Below are positions 1 through 9,690 of a stretch of DNA of 64,000 nucleotides, piece by piece (the first letter of the stretch is position 1; each line of letters opens with the position of its first letter). The notes under the pieces were generated by a model. The model did no database searches. It saw only the letters and a program-made list of their open reading frames with translations, and was not told the DNA's origin. The translations under genes and the position numbers were made by a program. The stretch is taken from contig NZ_JAAHIH010000004.1 of the NCBI RefSeq assembly GCF_010671925.1, positions 611,501 through 675,500 of the forward strand, in the 5' to 3' direction. The stretch comes from Moorena sp. SIOASIH (GTDB lineage: Bacteria > Cyanobacteriota > Cyanobacteriia > Cyanobacteriales > Coleofasciculaceae).

Positions 1-3000
1 TGGCGTCGCCTACAATATTATTTTTGAAGTTAACCAGGGTTAGCGCCCATCGAGAGGTGAGAGTGTAGAAGGTTTCATCGGTTCCGGTCTCGATAGTTTG
101 ACTATCGATACTGTAGAAGGTTTCCTCAGTTCCGGTCTCGATAGTTTGACTGATGAAAGCCGCTAACCGTTTTAAGTCGCTATTTACCGTATCGTCACTG
201 TTGTAACTAATCTTAGTCAGGGATGCCAAAACCGGACGGACATCGATTTCAGCATTGGCACTCAAGAGTCCTGCCAGGGTTTGGTTAGCCACCGCTACGG
301 CTGCTGGGGTAATTTCCGTTCCCATGGTACTGGTTAAGGTACTCAGGGATGTGGTTTGATCTGTGGATTGTACCACTGCTAGATAGTCAGGGTTCTGTGC
401 AGAAGAGGTATCCAGGGTAAAGCGATCCGGAATGTAGAGAGTTGCCCCGGACTCTAAGGCTAAAGTGGGATTTTGAAGAGCAATATCCCCTGCTGTGGTT
501 TGATCGGTAATAATTTGACTATCATCGGCAGCAGCAATATCCCCTTCTGTGGTTTGATCGGTAATAATTTGACTATCATCGGCAGCAGCAATAGCAATCA
601 TTTGCTCAAAGCTATCCCCACTGGTGACAGTGTAGTTCAACAGCACGTCAGCCAGGATTACATCCTCCGTACCAAATAACCCAGTCATCTCGCTGACAGC
701 AGCAGCAACCACAGCTAATTGACTATTGATCGTAGACTCAGTCAAAATATCACTGATATTGCCCACCCCTTGTACCGTTTCCAACACCGTGCGATGAAGG
801 TTGGTTTGTAGATGAAGCTGCTGAGTTAGGTAAGCAAGGGTGTTCCGTTCGGGCACAATTGCCTCAGTAATGGTATACTCCAGGGCAACCACTTCAGCAA
901 CAATGCTGGATTTCAGCACATCGATGGCGCGAACATCAGTAGTGGCAACAAACTGGTTAAGGGCAATATGATATAGACTATCCTGAGGCTGGATGGTGTA
1001 ATCAAGGCTACTATCGGCCATTGTGATTGTGGAACCTGCCACCAGTAAATCCTGGCGTTGGGCATTGGCAAGAATCACCGTTTCAACAGTTTCTATCCTA
1101 GAGGTATTGGGGAATGCCGTAGCGATCGCACTCCAGGTCTTTTCAGTAATTATCTTGATCTCTACATTAAACGGAGTTGGTGTTGCTTCATCATTCTTGG
1201 TCACCGTGACCGTTAATGTTGTGTCCGTGGGGAAAATTTCCAGACCACGAATGGCCTCAACCACATCCTGGGATGCTGCTAACAGACGGTCTCGAAGATT
1301 GCCCAACGTCTCGGCATCCTGGGTTGTGCTACCCAAGGCTGAAACCGTAACCCCTGCCAGCAATACCGTCGATTCATTCTCTGCAATAATCTCATTGATC
1401 CGGTCAGTCAGGATCTGGTCAAACTCCAGATCCAGGTCAGCATTTTCCAGCTGCAATACCCCATAGGCAATTTCTTCTAGGGTGGCGTTTAGGGTAACGT
1501 AATTGTTGACGTGGGATGATTCTAGACCCTTGATCAGGACACCATTGGTTAAAGTTTGGGTCGTATCTAACCCTTGAGCAATGGTTTGTAGCAGGGTTTC
1601 GATCAGCTGGTCTTCCTCTAGGGCGAGTTGTGCGATCGCAATTGACTCGAAGGTATCCCCATCTTGAACGGTATAGCGTACGAAATTACCAGCGGTATTA
1701 GTGTAAGAAATAATCCCACCAACCGCTAATAAATCCGCCGTTTTTGCATATTTAGTGACAATTTCCTCAACTTTTGCACTTTCAGTTCCGTAATCTTTGT
1801 TGAGCTTAGTTGCGATCGCATTTAAGCTGTTGGTTGGCTCAACCCGAATACCTACAGGAATCTGAATATTTTGACCACTGGTGAAAATACCACTGACTGC
1901 ACTATTACTATCCCCTAAATCTCCAATATCACAGCCATACTGATTAGCAACGGATTCCAGGTTTTCACTGTTACCAGCAACTGTATAGGTAAATTGCTGC
2001 AGATATTCCAAGGTGACCAAATACTTATAAACATTATCCACAAAGCCAGTGAAGGCGGCACGCTGGCTATCAGTCAACTCCTGGTCACCGCTGGGAATCA
2101 CCGATGTACTCACCCTAAACGTCAAGTTGGAGTCATGAACCTGATAGTAAATTTGTTGATAGGTGGCGCGGTCAGTTTTAATCTGATCCAGTACCTCAGT
2201 GAAAAGATTCCCAGGAGTGGGAATATATTTAGATTGGTCTAACACCAACTCCAGAATCAAATTAGCGGTCTTCTCATCCTTGCTGGTGATCTGATAGCTT
2301 TCACCCACCGAGGGCCATTGATTGATTCCGAAAATCGGGTCGAAATACCCTAATTTTTGGCTAATACCTTCTGCAAAGTCCCCATCACTTCCTAAACGAT
2401 TGCCATAGATATCTTGCCAGCGAAAATCCAACGTAAAGGTATCTCCAATGCCGTAATAGGGATTGAGGGTATCCTTGAGAATTTCCGGTAATGCTTGGGA
2501 TGCTGTGTTGGCGGCGGTGCTTAAGGCATAAACCGGCAAGACTTTTTCATAGACCCATTTTGTATTATCCTCATCCTCTTCAATCGGTCCGATCGGTAGA
2601 CGGTCTTGCTCGGTTTTAAAGTCAGCTGCTGTACTGGGCACCTGATAACTTAAAAGCTGATAGAGGTTTTGAATCTCATCGGTAGCAGTATCATTTTCTA
2701 CAGGTTCAATGGAGTCACGGGTCAGTCTAAAACCAAGATTTCCCGCCGGAATCTTCAACACATTAGTTGTTTCACTACTGGTGGCAAAAATTTCGCTGAC
2801 ACCATCGGGTGTACTGTTCTGGGAATGACCAGACGGAATATTAAGGCAGTTGTTATACCTAGCGGGAGTGCTGCTAAAGGTCATTAACAGAGTGACCTGA
2901 GCCGTGTCCCCATCAGCAAACAGAGAATCTGGTAAGCCCTTTTGCTCATTGTTTTGTGTATAGCTATACTTGAGGTAATAGCCTTCACTATTTACAACAG

Positions 3001-6000
3001 TGCTTTCCTGTACCAGTGTTAGGAATGGTAGGAAAGTTGCATCATTTATATCGTCATCTGTCTTTAGTGTCACCGTACGGTTATCCCCAGAATCTAGGGA
3101 TAAATTCGTCTTCAGCATCAAGACTTCAGCACTGCCATCACGGGTCAGAACTTTCGAGTCACCACTGTCATCCAAATACAACAAGGTCAAGGTTGTAGGA
3201 GTTACGTTTGCTGTCAGAATATCTTGCAGCAATTGCCGACTAGCGGTTTCAATCCTTTCAATAGCGTATACCGTGGGCAAAAATCCGCTCCCATCTGAGG
3301 TGGAGACTTGGCGGATTTCCAAGGTTAATTTAGTTGCCCAAGTATATCCCGCTTCAATCTCCGCAGTATCTAACGTTTCCCCATCTTGAACTTGCTGCTG
3401 ATTGTATAAAAGGGTTAAGTTGTATAAAAGATTAAAGCTTGTCTCATCAGACTTAGACTTGAGATAATCACATAACCCGGAAGGAAGTTCCCACAGCAAA
3501 TTGTCACTATTTGCTGCATTGATAGATTCATTCCAGTAAGTTTTTTGGCGAATAGTGTATTGCTGGTTAGTGGGATTGTAAAACTCCAGCAGTGTTGGAG
3601 GAGTTGTGGGCAAAATTCCACTGGTTGCTGCCTCATCAAGCTGCTTAATAAGCGTAATGGTGTTGTAGGGAGGATCACTATCCGGGAAAGGATAATTGAG
3701 TTCAGAGGTTAACGTTTGACTATCACTGTTCTGACTAGTTTGACTGTCACTGGTCTGACTAGTTTGACTGTCACTGGTCTGACTAGTTTGACTGTCACTG
3801 GTCTGACTAGTTTGACTGTCACTGGTCTGACTAGTTTGACTGTCACTGGTCTGACTAGTTTGACTATCACTGGTCTGACTAGTTTGACTGTCACTGGTCT
3901 GACTAGTTTGACTGTCAGTGGTCTGACTAGTTTGACTATCACTGGTCTGACTAGTTTGACTATCACTGGTCTGACTTTGATCATCAATTAGTCGAATCCA
4001 AGTCAAAGTATCCAGTTTAAATAACCGGATTTCATTGGGGCTAATCGTTACCGTCTCACTATCCCCGTCTGTTGTGGGAGCAGTGCGCGTAACTGTAACA
4101 GTAAATTGTTGTCCTGTAGCAAGATAAGCAGCTTGTTGTCCATTAATAGTTGTAGTGCTATCTGTAAGGATGGGCATTCGCAATCCATGCAACAAGAATC
4201 GTGAGGTCATTCCCGCTAAGGATTCGAACGACTCACCTAAATTATTTAATAAATTGCCTAGGGTAATCTGGCCATTTTCATCAAACTCCTCATCATTTTG
4301 ATCTTGATCTCTGACATAATCGATCCCAAGCTGCACCGCAGAGCGAATAATTAAGGTGAAGTAGTCAATAAATAAAAGTTCAGCGATCGCTAACTCTGCA
4401 TCTGCGGATGCATCGTTGGTCGGTATTTGTCCCAGCACTTCTTCTGTGCTCTGGTTATGGTTATAGTTGGAGGATTGAAAATAAGTTTGAATCGCATTAA
4501 TTTGATCGCGATCATATTTCGGACTATCAAAATAAACGGTATTGATAACAGTATCAGCACCATCCTTGAGTTCCATCTGAAGTTGAGGAAACATCGGGAA
4601 AAGGGTACCACTAATTTCCGTTGCTTCTGTCTCATTTGTATCTGTATTATTTGTATCTGTATTATTTGTATCTGTATTATTTGTATCTGTATTATTTGTA
4701 TCTGTCTGATTGATGGGGCGGTCGGTGATATCAAAGATAAAATTGGTAGACAAGAATCGAATCAGGGGTTCCCAAAACTCATCCGCCGGTTCTTCGTCTA
4801 AGTAGTTAACGAATAGGGTATAAACATCTTCTAACAATTCCAAGGTTAAGACTTGATCATCAACATTAACAGCACTTGGGTCGATAGTTAAAGCATTACG
4901 CTCACTATCTGATAAGTAGGCATAAATCACCCATTTGAATAGGGCTTTAACTAACTCATCAAAGTCCGTATCATTATTAGCATTGGTAGAAGTATCATCA
5001 TCATCTAAGGGAATCGAGTTTTCCATAAACAATAACCCGATACCACTTACCCCTGTTTCGGTCTTAGTAAAGGACGGTTGAAAATAAATATCGAGGCGAA
5101 GCTTGTCGCCTTCTCCAATAGTTTCCGTGCCCACGTTTCCGGGCAGTGCTAGCTTAATTCCCGTTGTGCCATCATCCCATCGCAATGACCGTCCACCAGA
5201 TGTTTCAGTAGTGACATTTGTAGTAGTAGCATTTGTAACTGTTCCTGTGCTACTAATGGTCTGGGCTTTAGCAAAAGCAAAGGAGCGATTAGCCCTAGCA
5301 TTTTTCTGCATTCGAGGGGGACGCACGGTTTGAGCACGGGCAGTAAATACTGGCTCTGGGGGAGCTATGGCTCCCCCAGAGTCAGGAGCGAGTTGCCAGG
5401 GTGGTGTGCTATCTGAACCGAGGACAAATTGCTCCCGCACGGTTAATTTAAACTTAAATCTGATCCGGACAAAGCCAATCTTGACCGATGCTTTGACAGA
5501 AACCGTAGCCACCAGAGCCACCTGAATCGCTTTGTATACCTCCACCACAAACAGCACCGCAGCTTTAACCAGGACTTCTATATCAACCTTAATGACCTTA
5601 AAGTCCACGACACCATAGATGCGACCAACAATGGCTACACCACCCTGAATCCGGTAATAGGTGGCCTTTTTCTCATTAGTATCGGTGGGATTATAGGTAG
5701 CAAACACCCCTTGCAAAATCCCATGGATGGTAATGCTGAATTCGGCGCGCAGAGGACCTTTATTGATAATTTTCCCCAACCCGACCTGTAAGCCAATGCC
5801 AAATTCCAATACCGGGTCAAAGGTGCCACTAACAATGTCGGGAACACTGGTGGCTGTTTCTGCACTAAGTTTATTGAAATAGAAGCCCCCTAACCCTAAA
5901 AAGATGCCGACATTAACGGCAATGGATCTCGAAAAGTCACCACCCCAAGGGAAGCCCACATCGATACCAAAGTCCCCATTGGTATAGATTTCAATGGCAA

Positions 6001-7975
6001 CCACTGGCAGGGTAATATGAACAGCACCAAAGTCGATATACCGCATGGTGTCCGGTAAAACCAGCTCACTGCGATAGACCCCGACAGTGTCACTAATGCG
6101 GCGATAGAGGATTTCAAATTCAAATCCAGCAAAACTCTGTACCGGGGGTCCCGACAAGCTAATGCGCAGCCCATAGATAAAGGGATCGTTGAAAATTACA
6201 CTGATCTCAATGGAACCCAAAATCACAAATTGGGCACCAATTAACCACCCACTCTCTGCACTAAACTGTATTGGCTGACCTGAAAATTGAATTGGTTGAG
6301 TGGGGTCAGAACTGACGGCTGAGGGTAAGGACTGTTGCAGAGCTGTGAGGGGATTTTGCCGCCGTTTAATAGGGGGAAGGGGTACCAAGGTTTGGCGCAT
6401 CACCGTGGTGAATTGCTCAATAGTACGAGCTTGCTGCACAATTTCTGGTGCAAAGGCAACCCGTTGTCCCAAAGCCAGGAACTTCAGCTCGAAGATCGGG
6501 GCTTTAGTGCTGGGCACTTGTGGGGGATTTTCATTGACTGGGTCCCACTGAACTCGCTTTTTGGGTTCTCCAGGAATACTTAAGTCTACTGCGATCGCTA
6601 TTTTCTTATTGGATGCTGTTCTGGCATTATTTTGTTGGGTACTAACCTGAGATGACTTAGTCCCAAACTGGTAAGACAGCCCCACATTGGATACCTTAGC
6701 AATCAAGACATTCAAGGTAGCCTTGTAGGAAATGGTGATGGATTTATCGGTTAGGTCTATCTCCAGACTAAACTTATCTAGCGCTATCTCTTCTTTAGCA
6801 AATTCATCCCAGGGTGGATCGAGTTCAAAGTCAATAATGCTGGAGTCATAGACGCTGACAATATAGGCAATCAGGTCACCAATGGTGGGATTCTTTCCAC
6901 TGACCAAACTAACGCTAAACCGCAACAGTTTACGATTATTGATATCGGTGTAGACTGCGCTCAACAACAGGGTACTGATTTGGAGTTGGAAAATTAACTC
7001 ACCGGTACGATTTGCCAGGGCTTGGGATGAACGACCAGAGCTAGAGGTGCTACTGGTTTGGCTAAAGGTATAGATAACCGAGAGTTGTAAGGTATCGAAA
7101 AAGGGAATCGAGGCTTTGACCGTTCCTGCGATCGCGCCTTTTAGGGTCGTAGAGGTTCCCCCGGATCTATTACTGGAGGTTTTGGAAATTTCAATCGCTG
7201 CTTGGATTTGCAGGGTTTCTTCCCCTGGCACTAAGGCAATGCCAGTATCCCAATCCATGGATCCGGTGAAGGTATAGCGGGATTCGACGATTTGGGTACT
7301 ATTGTCTTGATAGCGGGTTTGTTGTAGCGCAAATGCCAGGGAAACTACTAAATCCCGCAACCCATACTCATCGAGTTTATCCTGGGAAAATCCAAAAGCT
7401 TTGATAACTTCGGTAATGCTGATATTTTCAGCAGTGGCAGAAAATGCCCACTGACTGGCAATTATGCCACTCTGTGACGAAAATTGATGGGCGACCTTAA
7501 CCGCAAATTCGCCCCCAAATAACTCAAACAGCCCCTCAAATGACAGTTTTCGCTGCTGGGAGAGGGATTCTGCCGTATTCTGTTGAGTGCCATTGGTTGA
7601 GCCAGAAGATTTGACCGATGACACTGACAGAGCAAGCTGTTTGATCGATAAGGTTGGCCCCGAATCGAGGGTAATCGACCAGGCATTTTCAATAGCAGCC
7701 TCAAAGGAAAATGCCCCTTTATCTGGTCGCAATTCCACCGCCATTTTAGTAATGGCTAAGTTCTGAATCGAGTCTGGTGCATCTAATTCTGGAATTAATT
7801 CTTCCAAAAGCGCCACGACATAAAGTCGCTGTCCAGCAATCATACCGCCCTGATAAACCGTTACGTTGCGGTCTTCAATTTTCTCCAGGATCAAATTGAC
7901 AGTTTCACCAGCAACGGTTAGCTCGGAGATCATACCAAAGCTAACACTGGTTGTTCTTTGCACTATTGCAGTCAT
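1..7975 (-). CDS. Giant beta-rich protein with LysM-like modules, C-terminus beyond window
   Basis: One frame stays open on the minus strand from an ATG at 7975 to the left edge, giving at least 2658 residues; the stop lies outside the window. I do not recognise the N-terminal two thirds: it reads as long beta-rich stretches without signal peptide or membrane helices, ending near residue 840-870 in a block of short hydrophobic strands. Residues ~1091-1115 are an NTDTN repeat and ~1333-1421 an SQTSDSQT repeat. The last third contains four LysM-like starts, YTVAGNSENLESVA (~1995), YTVQDGDTFESIA (~2099), YTIQPQDSLYHIA (~2322) and YTVTSGDSFEQM (~2446). LysM usually binds GlcNAc polymers; here that is inference. 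No clear ribosome site precedes the ATG, unlike the genes upstream. It is the last visible member of a five-gene same-strand run. From memory it recalls large DUF6603-type proteins, unverified. Confidence 0.85.
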   Translation of the reverse strand, partial: MTAIVQRTTSVSFGMISELTVAGETVNLILEKIEDRNVTVYQGGMIAGQRLYVVALLEELIPELDAPDSIQNLAITKMAVELRPDKGAFSFEAAIENAWSITLDSGPTLSIKQLALSVSSVKSSGSTNGTQQNTAESLSQQRKLSFEGLFELFGGEFAVKVAHQFSSQSGIIASQWAFSATAENISITEVIKAFGFSQDKLDEYGLRDLVVSLAFALQQTRYQDNSTQIVESRYTFTGSMDWDTGIALVPGEETLQIQAAIEISKTSSNRSGGTSTTLKGAIAGTVKASIPFFDTLQLSVIYTFSQTSSTSSSGRSSQALANRTGELIFQLQISTLLLSAVYTDINNRKLLRFSVSLVSGKNPTIGDLIAYIVSVYDSSIIDFELDPPWDEFAKEEIALDKFSLEIDLTDKSITISYKATLNVLIAKVSNVGLSYQFGTKSSQVSTQQNNARTASNKKIAIAVDLSIPGEPKKRVQWDPVNENPPQVPSTKAPIFELKFLALGQRVAFAPEIVQQARTIEQFTTVMRQTLVPLPPIKRRQNPLTALQQSLPSAVSSDPTQPIQFSGQPIQFSAESGWLIGAQFVILGSIEISVIFNDPFIYGLRISLSGPPVQSFAGFEFEILYRRISDTVGVYRSELVLPDTMRYIDFGAVHITLPVVAIEIYTNGDFGIDVGFPWGGDFSRSIAVNVGIFLGLGGFYFNKLSAETATSVPDIVSGTFDPVLEFGIGLQVGLGKIINKGPLRAEFSITIHGILQGVFATYNPTDTNEKKATYYRIQGGVAIVGRIYGVVDFKVIKVDIEVLVKAAVLFVVEVYKAIQVALVATVSVKASVKIGFVRIRFKFKLTVREQFVLGSDSTPPWQLAPDSGGAIAPPEPVFTARAQTVRPPRMQKNARANRSFAFAKAQTISSTGTVTNATTTNVTTETSGGRSLRWDDGTTGIKLALPGNVGTETIGEGDKLRLDIYFQPSFTKTETGVSGIGLLFMENSIPLDDDDTSTNANNDTDFDELVKALFKWVIYAYLSDSERNALTIDPSAVNVDDQVLTLELLEDVYTLFVNYLDEEPADEFWEPLIRFLSTNFIFDITDRPINQTDTNNTDTNNTDTNNTDTNNTDTNETEATEISGTLFPMFPQLQMELKDGADTVINTVYFDSPKYDRDQINAIQTYFQSSNYNHNQSTEEVLGQIPTNDASADAELAIAELLFIDYFTLIIRSAVQLGIDYVRDQDQNDEEFDENGQITLGNLLNNLGESFESLAGMTSRFLLHGLRMPILTDSTTTINGQQAAYLATGQQFTVTVTRTAPTTDGDSETVTISPNEIRLFKLDTLTWIRLIDDQSQTSDSQTSQTSDSQTSQTTDSQTSQTSDSQTSQTSDSQTSQTSDSQTSQTSDSQTSQTSDSQTSQTSDSQTSQTSDSQTSQNSDSQTLTSELNYPFPDSDPPYNTITLIKQLDEAATSGILPTTPPTLLEFYNPTNQQYTIRQKTYWNESINAANSDNLLWELPSGLCDYLKSKSDETSFNLLYNLTLLYNQQQVQDGETLDTAEIEAGYTWATKLTLEIRQVSTSDGSGFLPTVYAIERIETASRQLLQDILTANVTPTTLTLLYLDDSGDSKVLTRDGSAEVLMLKTNLSLDSGDNRTVTLKTDDDINDATFLPFLTLVQESTVVNSEGYYLKYSYTQNNEQKGLPDSLFADGDTAQVTLLMTFSSTPARYNNCLNIPSGHSQNSTPDGVSEIFATSSETTNVLKIPAGNLGFRLTRDSIEPVENDTATDEIQNLYQLLSYQVPSTAADFKTEQDRLPIGPIEEDEDNTKWVYEKVLPVYALSTAANTASQALPEILKDTLNPYYGIGDTFTLDFRWQDIYGNRLGSDGDFAEGISQKLGYFDPIFGINQWPSVGESYQITSKDEKTANLILELVLDQSKYIPTPGNLFTEVLDQIKTDRATYQQIYYQVHDSNLTFRVSTSVIPSGDQELTDSQRAAFTGFVDNVYKYLVTLEYLQQFTYTVAGNSENLESVANQYGCDIGDLGDSNSAVSGIFTSGQNIQIPVGIRVEPTNSLNAIATKLNKDYGTESAKVEEIVTKYAKTADLLAVGGIISYTNTAGNFVRYTVQDGDTFESIAIAQLALEEDQLIETLLQTIAQGLDTTQTLTNGVLIKGLESSHVNNYVTLNATLEEIAYGVLQLENADLDLEFDQILTDRINEIIAENESTVLLAGVTVSALGSTTQDAETLGNLRDRLLAASQDVVEAIRGLEIFPTDTTLTVTVTKNDEATPTPFNVEIKIITEKTWSAIATAFPNTSRIETVETVILANAQRQDLLVAGSTITMADSSLDYTIQPQDSLYHIALNQFVATTDVRAIDVLKSSIVAEVVALEYTITEAIVPERNTLAYLTQQLHLQTNLHRTVLETVQGVGNISDILTESTINSQLAVVAAAVSEMTGLFGTEDVILADVLLNYTVTSGDSFEQMIAIAAADDSQIITDQTTEGDIAAADDSQIITDQTTAGDIALQNPTLALESGATLYIPDRFTLDTSSAQNPDYLAVVQSTDQTTSLSTLTSTMGTEITPAAVAVANQTLAGLLSANAEIDVRPVLASLTKISYNSDDTVNSDLKRLAAFISQTIETGTEETFYSIDSQTIETGTDETFYTLTSRWALTLVNFKNNIVGDA
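480..597 (-). repeat. 57-bp direct duplication inside the giant gene
   Basis: Two nearly identical 57-bp blocks lie head to tail and encode AAADDSQIITDQTT twice, just after the fourth LysM-like module. A separate 48-bp tandem duplication lies at about 64-160. Both keep frame. Confidence 0.85.
3712..3977 (-). repeat. 24-bp tandem repeat inside the giant gene (about 11 units)
   Basis: A 24-bp unit repeats about eleven times with a few point changes (GTCACT/ATCACT/GTCAGT variants). In the gene's frame it encodes the octapeptide SQTSDSQT. The other frames are also open over the tract, giving spurious ORFs on both strands. It is probably a flexible Ser/Thr-rich linker. Confidence 0.95.
4631..4702 (-). 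repeat. 15-bp tandem repeat inside the giant gene (about 5 units)
   Basis: The plus strand reads TCTGTATTATTTGTA about five times. In the gene frame this is an NTDTN linker at residues ~1091-1115. Its length being a multiple of three keeps the giant ORF open. Confidence 0.9.
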
Positions 7976-8029
7976 GGCTCGATTCAAAAATATTACTAGG
8001 CAAAAATGGAATTATCGTAAATCAGCGGT

Positions 8030-8219
8030 CAGTGGTCAGTGGTCAGCCGTCAGCCGTGAGCTAAAAGCTCACGCTACGCGAACAGCCGTCAGCCGTGAGC
8101 TAAAAGCTCACGCTACGCGAACAGCCCTCAGCTTATTTTATTTAAAAGCCAAGTGGCACAGGCTTCGACGCTGTGAAGCATTAGCTGATAGCTGATAGCT
8201 GATAACTGATAGCTTATCG
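8030..8219. repeat. Mosaic intergenic repeat with a 39-bp tandem duplication
   Basis: The 244-bp gap between the giant gene and the 188-aa gene is almost entirely repeat. A 39-bp unit containing the palindrome GTGAGCTAAAAGCTCAC occurs twice (from 8045 and 8084). It is followed by a hairpin around CACAGGCTTCGACGCTGTG and by AGCTGAT-type short repeats. The same modules recur at 18.2, 26.0, 30.9, 35.8, 37.9 and 49.4 kb. The terminal GTAAGCATTCAGC ends seen elsewhere are missing here, so it is probably a truncated member. Confidence 0.8.
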
Positions 8220-8786
8220 CTATTCTTCATTACTGATTTTGAAATAGATCCCCCTTAATTTGAGGTCTAATCCATCAATTAATTGACCTGCATCATCTTG
8301 CCATTCTGCTGATAGTCCAACGGTATATGCTGTTTTATCTTTTTTTACTACTGTTGTCTCCTCACTAGTAGTTTGATCAGTCACAGTTTGATTGGCAGTA
8401 GAACCTGGAATTCTGACATGAAATTCATCCACATATAAACCAGCTTCTACAAGGAGATTAGCAGCATTCTGTAAGACGGTAATATCTGGTAATTCCTCGG
8501 TGTTGAGCGTGCCATCCTCATTCAGAAAGGAAGCCCTTTTGTCTTCATCAACTGCTCCTAGTGTTTGTAAAATAGTATTGAAAGAAGTACCCACTGTACC
8601 TAAATATACTCTCTCCCCTGCCGGAAGTTCAACTTCAATTCCCTTTTCTTTAATTTCATTAATATCATTTTTAGGGTCTAAGGAAATTGTCTTCCCAGCC
8701 AGTTCTAGAGAAACACCAAAAAATACTTTAGTTTTAGTTTCAGTAGTTTGAGTTTCATCAGTAGTTTGAGTTTCAGTATCTGACAT
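8220..8786 (-). CDS. Hypothetical protein, 188 aa, small member of the giant-protein cluster
   Basis: I do not recognise this protein. It starts at an ATG with a good ribosome site (AAGGAG) and opens with a Thr/Gln/Glu-rich run (TDETQTTETKT), as if a disordered leader precedes the fold. The rest is predicted alternating strands and helices; a second Thr-rich patch lies near residues 130-145. There is no cysteine, signal peptide or membrane segment. It sits between the 180-aa gene and the giant gene on the same strand, so co-expression is likely. The closing segment (residues ~150-188, TVGLSAEWQDDAG...) reads like a beta-strand module of the kind seen in the large neighbours, which would fit a partner or accessory subunit, but this is inference. 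Confidence 0.75.
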   Translation of the reverse strand: MSDTETQTTDETQTTETKTKVFFGVSLELAGKTISLDPKNDINEIKEKGIEVELPAGERVYLGTVGTSFNTILQTLGAVDEDKRASFLNEDGTLNTEELPDITVLQNAANLLVEAGLYVDEFHVRIPGSTANQTVTDQTTSEETTVVKKDKTAYTVGLSAEWQDDAGQLIDGLDLKLRGIYFKISNEE

Positions 8787-8950
8787 TTTTTTGCTCCTTA
8801 TTCAAAAATAGTTAGTTTCAACAACTATCAATTTACAACAATTAAATTAGACATTTCGCTTTTTATTATATATCATATATCCAATAAAAAGTAAACCTAA
8901 AATTTATTTTTTTATTGGGCAATAAAACTCCGGATATCTTTCTCATATTG

Positions 8951-9064
8951 CCTCTTGCTTTCCCCTCCTGGGAGGGGTTAGGGGTGGGTTACTCTTGCCT
9001 CTTGCTTTCCCCTCCTGGGAGGGGTTAGGGGTGGGTTACTCTTGCCTCTTGCCTCTTGCCTCTT
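8951..9064. repeat. 47-bp tandem duplication plus CTTGCCT repeats
   Basis: A 47-bp unit containing the inverted repeat CCCCTCC-TGGGAGGGG and GGGGTGGGTTACTC occurs twice, followed by three CTTGCCT heptads. The unit also appears inverted at about 53390. The rest of the 314-bp gap (8787-9100) is AT-rich with nothing further recognisable. Confidence 0.85.
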
Positions 9065-9100
9065 TCAGCAATTCGTGTGTTTACAACCGAGATACAAAGG

Positions 9101-9643
9101 CTATAATTGATCGAGCTTAACGTCTGCTTCCGTTGGCACCACTGATTCTTCTGGAATCTTTGTTGTTGAAAGATTATCATCAGTTACAGTATTTCCATTT
9201 TCGTCCACGAAGGTTAAGCCTTTTTTAACAATAACTCCATTGGGATAATCATCGGATTGGGGTACCGAAAATACGGTAACTTTAATCCCCCTCCTATCTT
9301 CAGGTTCCGGTATAGGTTGGAAGACATCAATCTTCAACTTCATTGCCAGTTCAGGAGCAACGTCTTGGTTGGTTAGAAAACTAAAATCTTTACTATCAAA
9401 GGGAAAATCCTCGGCAAAATTGAAAGGAAACTGATCATTAATTGATCCAGTAGCAGTATAACAAGGATCCGGTGATGTACCTTCCGTAACAGTAATTGAT
9501 TTTGCCCACATATCAGATAATGGATGATTGTCAGATAAGTTGATGGGCAATTCTTCAGTAATGCTATAGGTATTATCGACTTCCTTCATAAAGGTTGGGA
9601 TATCTTTAATATTTTGATAATCATTGATTTTATCCTCTGCCAT
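9101..9643 (-). CDS. Hypothetical protein, 180 aa, small member of the giant-protein cluster
   Basis: Not recognised. The ATG has a strong ribosome site (AGGAGA, five bases before the start). The protein is acidic and polar, with no signal peptide or transmembrane helix. A region with PFNFAEDFPFDSKDFSFL near residues 70-90 is rich in Phe and Asp, and one Cys lies near residue 60. The last 30 residues are Asp/Thr/Glu-rich and probably disordered. It lies 47 bp after the 1351-aa gene and 314 bp before the 188-aa gene, all same strand. Size and position parallel the 188-aa protein, so the two may be paired accessory proteins of the large ones; no sequence similarity between them is obvious by eye. 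Confidence 0.75.
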   Translation of the reverse strand: MAEDKINDYQNIKDIPTFMKEVDNTYSITEELPINLSDNHPLSDMWAKSITVTEGTSPDPCYTATGSINDQFPFNFAEDFPFDSKDFSFLTNQDVAPELAMKLKIDVFQPIPEPEDRRGIKVTVFSVPQSDDYPNGVIVKKGLTFVDENGNTVTDDNLSTTKIPEESVVPTEADVKLDQL

Positions 9644-9690
9644 CGTATCTCCTGTTTATTTAAATTAAATTCAAGCTATTCCTTAAAGCC

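Noticed and set aside
3709..3991. Repeat ORFs VRPVTVKL (minus) and TSLTVTGL (plus)
   Set aside because: Alternative frames of the 24-bp repeat inside the giant gene.
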